Source: Glandiceps talaboti (taxonomy: Eukaryota; Hemichordata; Enteropneusta; Spengelidae). Taken from it: a stretch of DNA of 64,000 nucleotides. Of the stretch, positions 11,970 through 21,840 are shown in pieces. The stretch covers positions 10,875,931 through 10,939,930 of the forward strand of contig NC_135555.1 in the NCBI RefSeq assembly GCF_964340395.1, read 5' to 3'. A program made the position numbers and the translations under genes. The notes beneath the pieces were generated by a model that was not told where the DNA came from, searched no databases, and saw only the letters and a list, made by a program, of their open reading frames with translations. How positions within the stretch are numbered: the first letter of the stretch is position 1; each line of letters begins with the position of its first letter.

Positions 11970-12869
11970 AGAAGCCAATATGATATTATTATTGTGAGTG
12001 AATGTCGAATATACTCCTTGTTGGAAGGAAGGAGCATTACGTTTTAAACATTTTAGAGTGAAATAGTTGACAGAAAACGAAAACTACACAACATCAAAGT
12101 GAATTAGAAAACGTAGCAAAAAGTGTTCAAGCCGTTCGTGTCTTTGGAGCAAACCACGCAACCATTGTTCTGTTTTTTGTTTAACATGTTTATGATAAGA
12201 GGTCAGGGCATGGACATTATTTCTGACACCCTCGTTCGGTAGGTAGGTCATATAATATCAAATGTCACACGAATTCTGAGTAAGTGAAGATTTACTTAAA
12301 ACGCTGGTCGGAGTATTACGTGATATACTATGCTCGTGCAGTCAAACATAATTTAGGAATGTCTTAGCATTATAATTATTTTTGGAAGAAATATTCTATA
12401 TGTGTTTGTTTTCATTGACATGTTTACATAGCTCACCGCCATTGGAGTAAAGGTTATGATATAGGGGACGTTTTCCATCGATCAGTTCATACAGCCTCGG
12501 TATATTTACATTCAAATAGCACAGTCTGTACCTGGCCCTAATCTGGCTGCAGTCAATGTACAATATACTATAATATAGACATACTGTACAAACACAAACA
12601 CATGAAAATACTGACTAAAAGGAATGACTCGGCGTCACTGCAGTATTACTGAGGTTGAGTATGCAAAGTGCTGTTAACCAAGAGTAAGAAGTTTTGGAAT
12701 AATATTGTTATTAGCACACATTTCATAGGCCTGTTTTCTGAATGTGAAACACGAGTACAAACAAGGAACATAAAGTCACAAACCGTACGTGTATCGATAA
12801 TATTTTTCTTGAATTTCCAATTAGTTATATCAATGTACGTGCTTAATATATTCATGGAATATTTTTCAG

Positions 12870-12930
12870 GAAAAGTTGTTGGCACATTGATATCGGTAGA
12901 GGAATCGGATTCTTTCATGTACCAGTATAA
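12870..12930 (+). other. second noncoding 5'UTR exon of copy 4
   Basis: A 61-bp block between acceptor TTTTTCAG (ending 12869) and donor GTAAGT (12931), nearly identical to the exon of copy 2. Confidence 0.5.
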
Positions 12931-13015
12931 GTAAGTACACAACCAAATTGTCACATTTAATCTATCAACACTTTCATATACGTTGTATACATCTAGATAA
13001 AAAGCTGTTTTCGCC

Positions 13016-13831
13016 ATGACCTCTGAAGATGTATCTCCGTCAACGAGAGTGATTTTGTGGGTTAATACAAGGTCGAGATCAACTGCTCTTGAGTTGGCAA
13101 TAGCATCCGACGAAAATATCAAGGTCTTCCATGAAGAGTTTGCCATGGCGTACTATCAAGGGGAGGAACGACAATGCAGTAAGAAACATGTTAAAATTGG
13201 GCCGCCTCTACAGAGCTACAAGTATGGTGATGTCAAAGCACGACTTGAAAAGTCATATCCCGAAAAGACAGCAGTGTTTGCAAAGGAAGGAGCTATGTCA
13301 CTAGGAGGCAGGGATCATTACAAGTATATTCCCAGAGGTTATCTGAATACCTTTCTGGTTCGAAATCCCCGTGCGTCTATCCTGTCAACTTACAGATCAC
13401 AAAAGGCAATGGTACCCGACGTCGACGACGAAACGTTGATTGAGTTAACTAAGGATACTGGGGACATGTTACCTATTTATGAACTGTACAAATACGTGAC
13501 AGAAGAATGCCAACAACGACCAATTTTGATACACTCAGAAGACTTAGCCAACGAACCTAAGGAAACACTGCAGAAATACTGCCAGGCAACTGGGATCCCA
13601 TTCAGGGAATCATTCCTCAACTGGAAACCAGGGAATTTCGAACATTTCCACGAAGGACAAAGGGATAATCCTAACTTTATGACAGCCTTTCATTCAAATG
13701 CAGTGGGTAGTTCACGTTTTCACCCGTCATCGGATCAACACGTCGATGTATCCGAATTACCTGAGGAGCTGCAAAAATGGAGTGAAACATTCATGCCTCT
13801 TTATGAGGAAATGATTCATCAAAAACTATAA
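13016..13831 (+). CDS. sulfotransferase-like protein, array copy 4
   Basis: Intact 271-codon frame. The PAPS 5'-loop is VNTRSRSTALELA (Thr replaces the Ala of the other copies), and the 3'-phosphate-binding block is FLVRNPRASILSTYRS at about residues 111-127. The N-terminal part matches copy 2. The middle (SQKAMVPDVDDETLIELTK, DMLPIYELYKYVTEECQQ) matches copy 3. The C-terminus is ELPEELQKWSETFMPLYEEM followed by IHQKL. Like the other copies it has no signal peptide or transmembrane segment. The start is the first ATG after the inferred acceptor, in the context TTCGCCATGA. The next array member begins only 215 bp after its stop. Confidence 0.87.
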   Translation: MTSEDVSPSTRVILWVNTRSRSTALELAIASDENIKVFHEEFAMAYYQGEERQCSKKHVKIGPPLQSYKYGDVKARLEKSYPEKTAVFAKEGAMSLGGRDHYKYIPRGYLNTFLVRNPRASILSTYRSQKAMVPDVDDETLIELTKDTGDMLPIYELYKYVTEECQQRPILIHSEDLANEPKETLQKYCQATGIPFRESFLNWKPGNFEHFHEGQRDNPNFMTAFHSNAVGSSRFHPSSDQHVDVSELPEELQKWSETFMPLYEEMIHQKL

Positions 13832-14046
13832 GAAGAAATTAATAGTGGGCGATTGTCCTTGTCTACAATTACATGCTGTTTCAAAACTGTCACAATGTTT
13901 ATATTATATGCTGTTTTACTGACAACATTATATGGTATGATTGGTATACATACTCAGTTAAATAAGTACACAACGAAACTATCACATTTCATCTATCTAC
14001 ACTTTCATATACATCGCATATACCTTGATAAAGAGACGCCTTCGCC

Positions 14047-14330
14047 ATGACCTCTGAAGATGTGTCGCCGTCAACGAGAGTGATTTTGTGGGTTAATGCA
14101 AGGTCGAGATCAACTGCTCTTGTGTTGGCAATCACATCCGACGAAAGTGTCAATGTCTTCCATTACATGGAGAGTTTTGCATGGCGTACATCCATGGACT
14201 ACAGGTCCGGTTCTACAGAACTACAAGTATGGTGACGTCCAAGAGCGACTTGAAAAGCCATATCCTGGAAAGACTGCAGTGTTTGTAAAGGAGGGAACTG
14301 CAACACTAGGAGGCAGGGATCATTACAAGT
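14047..14330 (+). pseudogene. 5' fragment of a sulfotransferase-like gene, array copy 5
   Basis: It starts like a normal copy (MTSEDVSPSTRV, VNARSRSTALVLA) and is preceded by sequence matching the last intron of the other copies, but without the noncoding exons or promoter. After the codons for VFH an insertion and an internal deletion break the frame. Homology resumes in another frame through the region encoding YKYGDV and GGRDHYK. It ends abruptly at 14330, before the 3'-phosphate-binding block. It cannot encode a working enzyme. Its truncation point adjoins the repeat block at 14467-17510, and the missing 3' part is not found elsewhere in the window. Confidence 0.85.
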
Positions 14331-14466
14331 TACAATATTGCTTTCTAATACAGAGTCAAAATCATTTAAGGTGGAGGTGCAAAAAAGCAAGATTTGAAGG
14401 GTGACATATTTTCAAATCATTGTTTCCCAACAATGAATAAAGTCTACACCATCAACCAATACATTT

Positions 14467-14762
14467 TCTAGTTCAAGTGTTGGTCTTCTAATTCAAAAAT
14501 CGGTCTGCTAGTTCAAGTGTCGGTCTTCTAATTCAAGTGTCGGTCTTCTAATTCAAGTGTCGGTCTTCTAGTCCAAGTGTCGGTCTTCTAATTCAAAAAT
14601 CGGTCTTCTAGTTCAAGTGTTGGTCTTCCAATTCAAATGTCGGTCTTCTAGTTCAAGTGTCGGTCTTCTAATTCAAGTGTCGGTCTTCTAATTCAAAAAT
14701 CGGTCTTCTAATTCAAGTGTCGGTCTTCTAGTTCAAGTGTCGGTCTTCTAACTCAAGTGTCG
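14467..14762 (+). repeat. 20-bp minisatellite (left arm)
   Basis: About fifteen head-to-tail copies of the 20-bp unit TCGGTCTTCTAATTCAAGTG, with two main variants (TTCAAGTG and TTCAAAAA). The same unit occurs inverted at 17438-17510. Confidence 0.92.
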
Positions 14763-14789
14763 CGTCCATCTTCTCATTCAAAAGTCTTC

Positions 14790-15288
14790 TGTACTATACT
14801 GTACTATACTATAATATACTATACTATACTATACTATACTATACTATACTATACTACACTATACTATACTATATAATATATACTATATACTATACTATAC
14901 TATACTATACTATACTATACTATACTATACTATACTATACTATACTATACTATACTACACTATACTATACTATATAATATATACTATATACTATACTATG
15001 CTATATACTATGTTATACTATACTATATACTATACTATACTATGCTATATACAATATACTATACTATACTATACTATATATTATACTATGCTATATAATA
15101 TATACTATAATGCTATATAATATATTATACTATACTGTACTATACTATACTATACTATACAATATTATATACTATACTAAACTATACTGTACTATACTAT
15201 ACTATACTATACTATACTATACTATACTATACTATACTATACTATAGTGTAGTATAGTGTAGTATAGTATAGTATATAGTATAGTATT
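14790..15288. repeat. pentanucleotide (ACTAT)n tract that inverts to (AGTAT)n at its right end
   Basis: TATAC-type pentamers fill 14790-15243, with interruptions such as TATAATATA. From 15244 to 15288 the tract switches to the complementary TATAG type, making a local palindrome. Confidence 0.9.
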
Positions 15289-15329
15289 CCCGTTTTTGTT
15301 TGTCCAGAGTTTACTTGTATTGTTCATCA

Positions 15330-16125
15330 AATAGAAATGCTAGTATTATGAAAATGGACTCAAGTTACTAGTCTTTCTTTCTGTTTCATTATTGCCTCTT
15401 TTCGCCAGTTTCCCGGTGAAGAATTTCACTTTCTTCGAAATTCTTCTTCGTTACTACATGTTCGTATGTATCTGATCGTTTGACCCTTAATGGACCCTTT
15501 GAAGACTGAGTCTGGGTGGCATGATTGCCTGTGTAAATATTGGAATGAGTTTTGATATCCAATACTTTGTGTTATTGGTGTCGTTGACATTTGTGGATTG
15601 TAAGATCAAGATATGTTACTTCAGTATCTGAGCTTTCCAACGAAAATTTGAAAGTTGGATGTATTTGGTTTATTTTTTCACTCGGATTATTTAACAAAAT
15701 ATCATGAAAACGTCATCCCTGAAAGGTGTCCAGAGTGATATTTTATTCGTGTAGATTTCAATAATGCGACTTTCCAGTTCATGCAATGCTATGTCGGCTA
15801 TTTCGGGTGATGCCCAAGAGCCCATGCTACATACACATGTTTGTGTATAGAATTTTCCATTAAATTTTAATGTGTTTTTCGTGAGAATCACATGATAGTT
15901 TCTGGAGATACACTGGTGGTGGTTTTGGAATGCTATAGTCGATTTTGTGTGTAACTGGCGAGTCAAGTGATTTGACAACTGACTGCATTGCATCAGACTG
16001 CAACGTATTTGCGTACATATATACCACGTCTAAAGTGACTAGTATCAAATTTTCAGGAACTACAGTAGTTTCTGATGCCATGATGTGATGATACACTTTG
16101 TGCAAGTGTGAGACATAGTATATCT
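15330..16125 (-). mobile_element. Penelope-like element reverse-transcriptase remnant
   Basis: Read on the minus strand, frames interrupted by shifts contain a conserved series in the right order. First LILVTLDVVYMYANT (compare the LDVVSLYTNIP motif of Penelope RTs). Next NGKFYTQTCVCSMGSWASP and EIADIALHELESRII. Then RDDVFMIF at the catalytic position, where Penelope-like RTs usually have VDD or YADD. Further on come SSDTEVTYLDLTIHK, QYLHRQSCHPDSVFKGSIKG and IRYIRTCSNEEEFRRK, typical of the RT C-terminal side. Frame changes near 15600-15700 and the lack of a GIY-YIG endonuclease show it is dead and partial. It sits at the centre of the inverted repeat arms. Confidence 0.75.
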
Positions 16126-16162
16126 CGAAAGCCGGACACCCTCACATGAGATCCCATTGGTC

Positions 16163-16906
16163 TAGTATAGTATAGTCTAGTCTAGTCTAGTCTAGTATAG
16201 TATAGTATAGTATAGTATAGTATAGTATAGTATAGTATAGTATAGTATTGTATAGTATAGTATAGTATAGTATAGTATAGTATAGTATAGTATAGTATAG
16301 TATAGTATAATATATAGTACAGCATAGTATATAGTATATTATAGTATATAGTATAGTGTACAGTATAGTGTATAGTATAGTAAACTATATAGTATAGTAT
16401 AATATAATATAGCATATAGTATAGTATAGTATATAGTATAGCATAGTATATAGTATAGTATAGTATATATTATAGCATAGTATATAGTATATAACATAGT
16501 ATAGTAAGTATAGTATAGTATAGTATATAGTATATATCATAGCATAGTATATAGTGTAGTATACAGTACAGTGTATATAGTATAGTATAGTATAGTATAG
16601 TATTAGTATTGTATATAGTATAGTATATAGTATATATTATATAATATAGTATAGTATAGTATAGTATAGTATATAGTATATAGCATAGTATAGTATATAG
16701 TATATATTGTATAATATAGTATATAGTATATAGTATATATTATATAGTATAGTATATAGTACAGTGTATATTGTATAGTATAGTATATAGTATAGTATAG
16801 TATAGTATATAGTGTAGTATACTATATAGTATAGCATAGTATAATATATAGTATATATTGTATAGTATAGTACATAGTATGTATAGTATAGTGTAGTATA
16901 GTATAG
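16163..16906. repeat. pentanucleotide (AGTAT)n tract (right arm, first part)
   Basis: Degenerate TATAG pentamers with TATATAG interruptions, the reverse complement of the tract at 14790-15243. It continues at 17340-17437 after the solo LTR. Confidence 0.9.
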
Positions 16907-17339
16907 TGTTACGATCCAAAATATCTTATTTCGGAATTATGGGAATAATTTCTACTTTTCGGCATTGTAGGCCATAGGTCAGAAATAGACTGGCGATTAC
17001 GAATCTGGCCAAACATGATGTAACTGATATTCACATGATTGGTTAGAGAAAAGTATATAATAACTTTTATGATGGCGTGATCTTATGGCGTGATTTTCTA
17101 TATTTAGTCGTTGTGTAAATTCCATTGTATTGGAAGTATACTTGAGATGAGAATTAAAACATCCAGAAGCACTTGGGCTCTCGGGTAGGTGATTCTGGCA
17201 AGCCGAAATCTCTTCTCAGTCGTGACTAATTCCCGACTTGGACCTGAACGATCCCATACAAGAGTATGAGAGTGTGAGTGCTAGAGTGCAACGTCAGAAC
17301 TATCCATACTTATACCGTTCAACTCTATGACACCCAACA
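16907..17339 (+). mobile_element. probable solo LTR of a Gypsy-type retrotransposon
   Basis: A 433-bp unique segment sits inside the AGTAT tract. It begins TGTTACGATCC and ends GACACCCAACA, giving the inverted TGTT...AACA ends typical of LTRs. Flanks on both sides are ATAG, compatible with a 4-bp target duplication, although the repetitive target makes this weak. Internally there is a TATA-like TATATAATAAC near 17054 and an AATTAAAA polyadenylation-like site near 17152, in the right order for an LTR. No internal retrotransposon genes are present. Confidence 0.65.
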
Positions 17340-17437
17340 ATAGTATAGTATAGTATAGTATAGTATAGTATAGTATAGTATAGTATAGTATAGTATAGTA
17401 TAGTATAGTATAATATAGTATATTATATATATAGTAT
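17340..17437. repeat. pentanucleotide (AGTAT)n tract (right arm, second part)
   Basis: Continuation of the tract at 16163-16906 after the inserted LTR, ending in TATATATA-rich sequence. Confidence 0.88.
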
Positions 17438-17510
17438 AGAAGACCGATTTCTGAATTAGAAGACCGACACTTGAATTAGAAGACCGACACTTGAATTAGA
17501 AGACCGATTT
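17438..17510 (-). repeat. 20-bp minisatellite (inverted right arm)
   Basis: Three to four copies of AGAAGACCGACACTTGAATT, the reverse complement of the 20-bp unit at 14467-14762, including both the CACTTGAA and the TTT variants. Confidence 0.9.
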
Positions 17511-17576
17511 GTCGCCCTCGGCCACGGTATCTTCGGCCACGGTACGTTTGATGTTTACGAGGCATGCTGGGATAAA

Positions 17577-18238
17577 AGGTCAGGACCTTGAGATTATTTC
17601 TGACAGCCGGCCTCTCTCGGAAGGTAGGTCACACGATAGACAATGTCTGACTAAATGACGGTTTAGGTAAAGAAATCGGTCGATGTATCATGTAATATAC
17701 TATGCTCGTGCAGTCAAGCACACCTTAAGAATGTTTTAGCATTATTTTTGAAAGAAATATACTATATATGTGCTGTGTTTTCATTGACGTTTACATTTAA
17801 CGTATCGCCATTGGAGTGAATGTCATCATTTATTAGTAGTTGTTTTCCATCGATCTGTTCGTACAGCCTCGCCAAATTTACATTAAAATAGCACAGTCTG
17901 TACCTGGTGCCATATTCTCGGCTACAGTCAATATACAAAATAGACATACTGTACAAACACAAACACATGAAAATACCGACTAAAAGGAATGACTCGGCGT
18001 CACTGCAGTATAACTGAGGTCGAGTATGCAAAGCGTTGTTAACTAACTATAAGAGTAAGAAATTTTGGAATAATATTGTTATAAACAAACAATTGGTAGG
18101 CCTGTTTTCTGAATGTGAAACACGAGTACTAACCAAGGAACATAAAGTCACAAACCGTGTATCGACAACCTGTTTGTTGATTTTTTTTATTGGTTACATC
18201 AGTGTACTTGCTTAATATCCACACGGAATGTTTTTCAG
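17577..18238. other. truncated 5' flank of copy 6
   Basis: Homologous to the part of the copy 3 flank starting at about 8805 (AGGTCAGG...), so it is the former first intron. The TATA box and first noncoding exon found upstream of copies 2-4 are missing. The repeat block ends 67 bp before this point. Confidence 0.6.
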
Positions 18239-18301
18239 GAAAAGTTGTTGGCACATTGATATATCAGTAGAGGCATCGGATTCTTTCATGTACGCGTATA
18301 A
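18239..18301 (+). other. second noncoding 5'UTR exon of copy 6, altered donor
   Basis: Matches the 61-bp exon of copies 2 and 4, with a TTTTTCAG acceptor ending at 18238. The donor reads GTACTG (18302) instead of GTAAGT, a weak site, and about 10 extra bases precede the next TAAGTACACA. Splicing here may be changed. Confidence 0.4.
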
Positions 18302-18390
18302 GTACTGAAATAAGTACACAACCAAATTATCACATTTAATACTTCCATACAGTCATGTTGTATACATCTAGATAAAAAGACGCCTTCGCC

Positions 18391-19215
18391 ATGACCTCTG
18401 AAGATGTACATGTATCTCCGTCAACAAGAGTGATTCTGTGGATGAATGCAAGGTCGAGGTCAACTGCTCTTGAGTTGGCAATAGCATCCGACGAAAGTAT
18501 TAAAGTCTTCCATGAAGAGTTTTGCATGGCCTACTTTTATGGGGAGGAACGACAATGCAGTAAGATACAAGCTGTTACAATGCGCCCACGTCTACAGAAC
18601 TACAAGTATGGTGATGTCAAAGCACGACTTGAAAAGCCATATCTTGGAAAGACAGCAGTGTTTGCAAAGGAGGGAGCTGTAACACTAGGAGGCAGGGATC
18701 ATTACAAGTATATTCCCAGAGGTTATCTGAATACGTTTCTGGTTCGAAATCCCCGTGCGTCTATCCTGTCAACTTACAGATCATTAAAGGCAATGGTACC
18801 CGATGCCAACGACATAACATTGATTGACTTAACGAAGACTCTTGCGGACATGTTACCTATTTATGAACTGTACAAATACGTGACAGAAGAATGCCAACAA
18901 CGACCAATTTTGATACACTCAGAAGACTTAGCCAATGCACCTAAGGAAACACTGCAGAAATACTGCCAGGCAACTGGGATCACATTCAAGGAATCATTCC
19001 TCAACTGGAAACCAGGGAATTTCGGACATTTCCCTGAACATCAAAGGACAAACCAAAAGGCCATGGCAGCCTTTCATGAAAACGCAGTGCGTAGTTCATG
19101 TTTTCAACCTTCATCAGATCAACACATCGACCTATCAGAATTACCTGAGGAGCTGCAAAAATGGAGTGAAACATTTATGCCTCTTTATGATGAAATGATT
19201 CATCAAAAACTATAA
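18391..19215 (+). CDS. sulfotransferase-like protein, array copy 6
   Basis: Intact 274-codon frame, three residues longer than copies 2 and 4 because of an HV insertion after MTSEDV and one extra residue near KIQAVTMRP. Both PAPS motifs are present (MNARSRSTALELA; FLVRNPRASILSTYRS). The N-terminal and middle parts resemble copies 2-4. From FPEHQRTNQKAMAAFHENAV onward (with SSCFQPSS and DLSELPEELQKW) it matches copy 1, so it looks like a gene-conversion or unequal-crossover product. The last residues are MIHQKL. AATAAA at 19371-19376 may be its polyadenylation signal. Because its proximal promoter has been replaced by the repeat block, its expression may differ from that of its relatives. Confidence 0.86.
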   Translation: MTSEDVHVSPSTRVILWMNARSRSTALELAIASDESIKVFHEEFCMAYFYGEERQCSKIQAVTMRPRLQNYKYGDVKARLEKPYLGKTAVFAKEGAVTLGGRDHYKYIPRGYLNTFLVRNPRASILSTYRSLKAMVPDANDITLIDLTKTLADMLPIYELYKYVTEECQQRPILIHSEDLANAPKETLQKYCQATGITFKESFLNWKPGNFGHFPEHQRTNQKAMAAFHENAVRSSCFQPSSDQHIDLSELPEELQKWSETFMPLYDEMIHQKL

Positions 19216-19370
19216 GAATAATGTACAAATTAATAGTGGGCGATTGTCCTTGTCTACTAGTACATGCTGTTTCAAAACTGTCAACAATGTTTATATAATA
19301 TTCTGGGGTTTTTTTCTGACAGCATTATATGATATGATATGATTGTGAATGCCTTGCTGTAATTTCGATC

Positions 19371-19376
19371 AATAAA
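19371..19376 (+). terminator. candidate polyadenylation signal of copy 6
   Basis: AATAAA 156 bp after the stop, in the context CGATCAATAAAAT, which is shared with 10938 downstream of copy 3. Confidence 0.4.
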
Positions 19377-19459
19377 ATATATCAAATTTCCAAATATCAA
19401 AATAACTTTATTTTCCATGTCTATTAATGGAAATTCATTGGTTACTCAGCACATGTAAA

Positions 19460-19462
<3 letters not shown>

Positions 19463-19555
<93 letters not shown>

Positions 19556-19558
19556 CAC
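19463..19558. repeat. (CA)n microsatellite
   Basis: About 96 bp of CA with a short ATAC interruption. It sits in the third, diverged copy of the spacer, whose other copies (about 3200 and 11040) have only TTACACGCATACATATATAA here. Confidence 0.95.
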
Positions 19559-20228
19559 GGTATAACATTGGTTACTCTGCATATGTAAAATTACACATGA
19601 CATTAGTTGACACTATCAAAACATATAATTACAGATATATTGATGATTGTCATTATACACACATTAAAGAATGGGCATTCATTGAAAGAATAGGATCAAC
19701 GTCTAGCGTCACTGTATAAAACTGCAATTGAACGTTGAGTTTTCTTTTTTTCGACTTTTGTGAAATTGAATTATTATTATAGTGGATTTATCTTCAAGTA
19801 ATTGTTATTGTAATGACGAGTGTAACCGAGCGGCCATGATTGGAATTCTGTCTGATCTTGAAAGGATAGCATGTTATATGATACACAAGCAGGGAAGTTT
19901 GTTTATGAGTGATGATAAATATCAAGCAACTATCGAAAACTTTCTTTTTTGATCTGGTGATATATGACCTTTGACCAAAATTTAAACAATGTCTTTCAAA
20001 TATTCTTACAAGCAAGTAACGTAGTATTGGTAAATCTATGAAAGGAGCATTCAGTAATTTCAAAAAAAGGGGGGGGGATTTAAAAAAATTATGCCCGGTC
20101 TGTGGCATAAAAATTGACCGTCCCTCTTGTCCGTTGTGCTAAGAAATGACCATCCCTCAATTTACTTTCTGTGAAATGACCCTCCCCTGTGCAAATATTT
20201 ATATGAAAAAACACTGTTAATGTTACCT

Positions 20229-20301
20229 CCCTGTGGCGTAGTTTTAGAGCTTAAGATTAGTAGTCAGGAGGTCCTGGGTTCGAATCCCACTAGAAACAGG
20301 G
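20229..20301 (+). mobile_element. tRNA-derived SINE head (remnant)
   Basis: A-box-like TGGCGTAGTTTTAG at about 20233-20246 and a strong B-box GGTTCGAATCCC at 20277-20288, in the spacing of a polymerase III internal promoter. CCCTGT and ACAGGG can pair at the ends. The T-stem has a C:C mismatch and the acceptor/anticodon geometry does not fit a functional tRNA, so I call it a SINE-type derivative. Confidence 0.5.
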
Positions 20302-20576
20302 AATTTTTCTGTACTAAGCTCCCACCACATTGATAGTTTTTAAAGGCATTTATTGTTTCTCACTATTACCACAGTGTTGATCAATGCCTACGTGACAGAT
20401 CTGGTCGAATTGATAGGATTATTACGGTACTTTACAATGGTGGCACTGGTGGGATGTGGTAGCAGTAAGATTTGGAACCGGTGGCAGCCCTGGGATTAGG
20501 CCAAATAACACAATAATGCAAAATATAGTAGCATTACAAAGACATATAACCCATAACACCAAAGTAAAGAGTTGGG

Positions 20577-20811
20577 CACATTCAAGGAATCATTTCTCAA
20601 CTGGAAACCAGGGAATTTCGAACATTTCCTCGAAGGACAAAAGGATAACCCTAACTTTATGACAGCCTTTCATGCAAATGCTGTGGGTAGTTCAAGTTTT
20701 CATCTTTCATCGGATCAACACGTCGATGTATCTGAATTACCCAAGGAAATACAAAAATGGAGTGAGACATTGATGCCCCTTTATGAAGAAATGATTGAAC
20801 AAAAACTATAG
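20577..20811 (+). pseudogene. 3' fragment of a sulfotransferase-like gene, array copy 7
   Basis: Homology begins abruptly at the codons for TFKESFLNWKPGNFEHF and runs to a normal stop, ending EIQKWSETLMPLYEEM then IEQKL as in copy 2. Both PAPS-binding motifs are missing. The 3' flank (about 120 bp, with AATAAA near 20877) also matches that of copy 2, so it derives from a copy 2-like gene. The sequence just upstream is unrelated. Confidence 0.85.
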
Positions 20812-20969
20812 AAAGAAATTTGTTCTCTTAAAAGAAGAAGAACTTGACTGGGAATTATATATTTAAGTAATTTTTGAAATAAACGATACCTGCAAGCTAA
20901 GAGTGAGAATTCAAGACCTTGAAAGGAAGGCATAACATAACCCCATATTTCAAACAAATATTTGTCATA

Positions 20970-21317
20970 TATTGCAAGTGATTTTTGTGAGGAACATGGC
21001 CAATGATTGGAACTGTGACTGCCTATGATTTGACGAAAAATGTTACCGAAATTTCGTTTTCCTCAACTTTAAGTGTATTTAGTAGAAATTTAGTAGAAAG
21101 ACAGAGAGGGAGACAGACATACAGACACAGGCAGAGACACACAGAGACTGAGTGAGATAGAGACAGAAAGGGAGCTAAAGAATAAAGAGATGGGGGAGGG
21201 TCAGACAAAGCATGTATGTGTATTGAGTGGATACATGCACATACACACACATACATATATACGTACGTACATACATACATACATACATACATACATACAT
21301 ACATACATGCAAATAAT

Positions 21318-21397
<80 letters not shown>

Positions 21398-21840
21398 CAT
21401 ACACACAAATATATATACAAGCACGCGTCTATGTATGCGCATACATACATACATACATGCAAATAATCACACACACATACACACACACACACACACTTCA
21501 TGTGAAACATAATCAAAACTTACCATCCATCGTATTCAAAATGTCAAAGTTACATGTTTGTGTACGTAATTCTACAAGTGGTCTTTGAACAGAGGTTGAA
21601 TTTGTCAGTCTTCAAATATACTGGACACATACCGACAATTTAAAGGTAGTACACAAGGAAGCAGTGACATTCATTTTACTTTTTTCATATATATCACTTG
21701 TCACATACATACACACGTACGCACAAGCACACAAGTCAGATGTGTCAGGCCATATACATTTGGTGAACAACAGCATCAACATTACATGTAACTGTTTTTT
21801 TTAACGGATAAGAGTAGGGCTTCCGACACCTCGAAAAACA
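20970..21840. repeat. segmental duplicate of 7380-8450, including compound microsatellites
   Basis: Shared unique anchors include GACAGAAAGGGA, GGGTCAGACAAAGCAT, GTGTATTGAG and ACCATCCATCGTATTCAAAA. The internal microsatellites differ: ATAC at 21257-21308, CA at 21318-21344, TA at 21345-21391 and CA again near 21467-21495. Confidence 0.85.

Noticed and set aside
20229-20301. Functional tRNA gene
   Set aside because: A and B boxes are present, but the T-stem is mismatched and the acceptor and anticodon stems cannot be folded properly.
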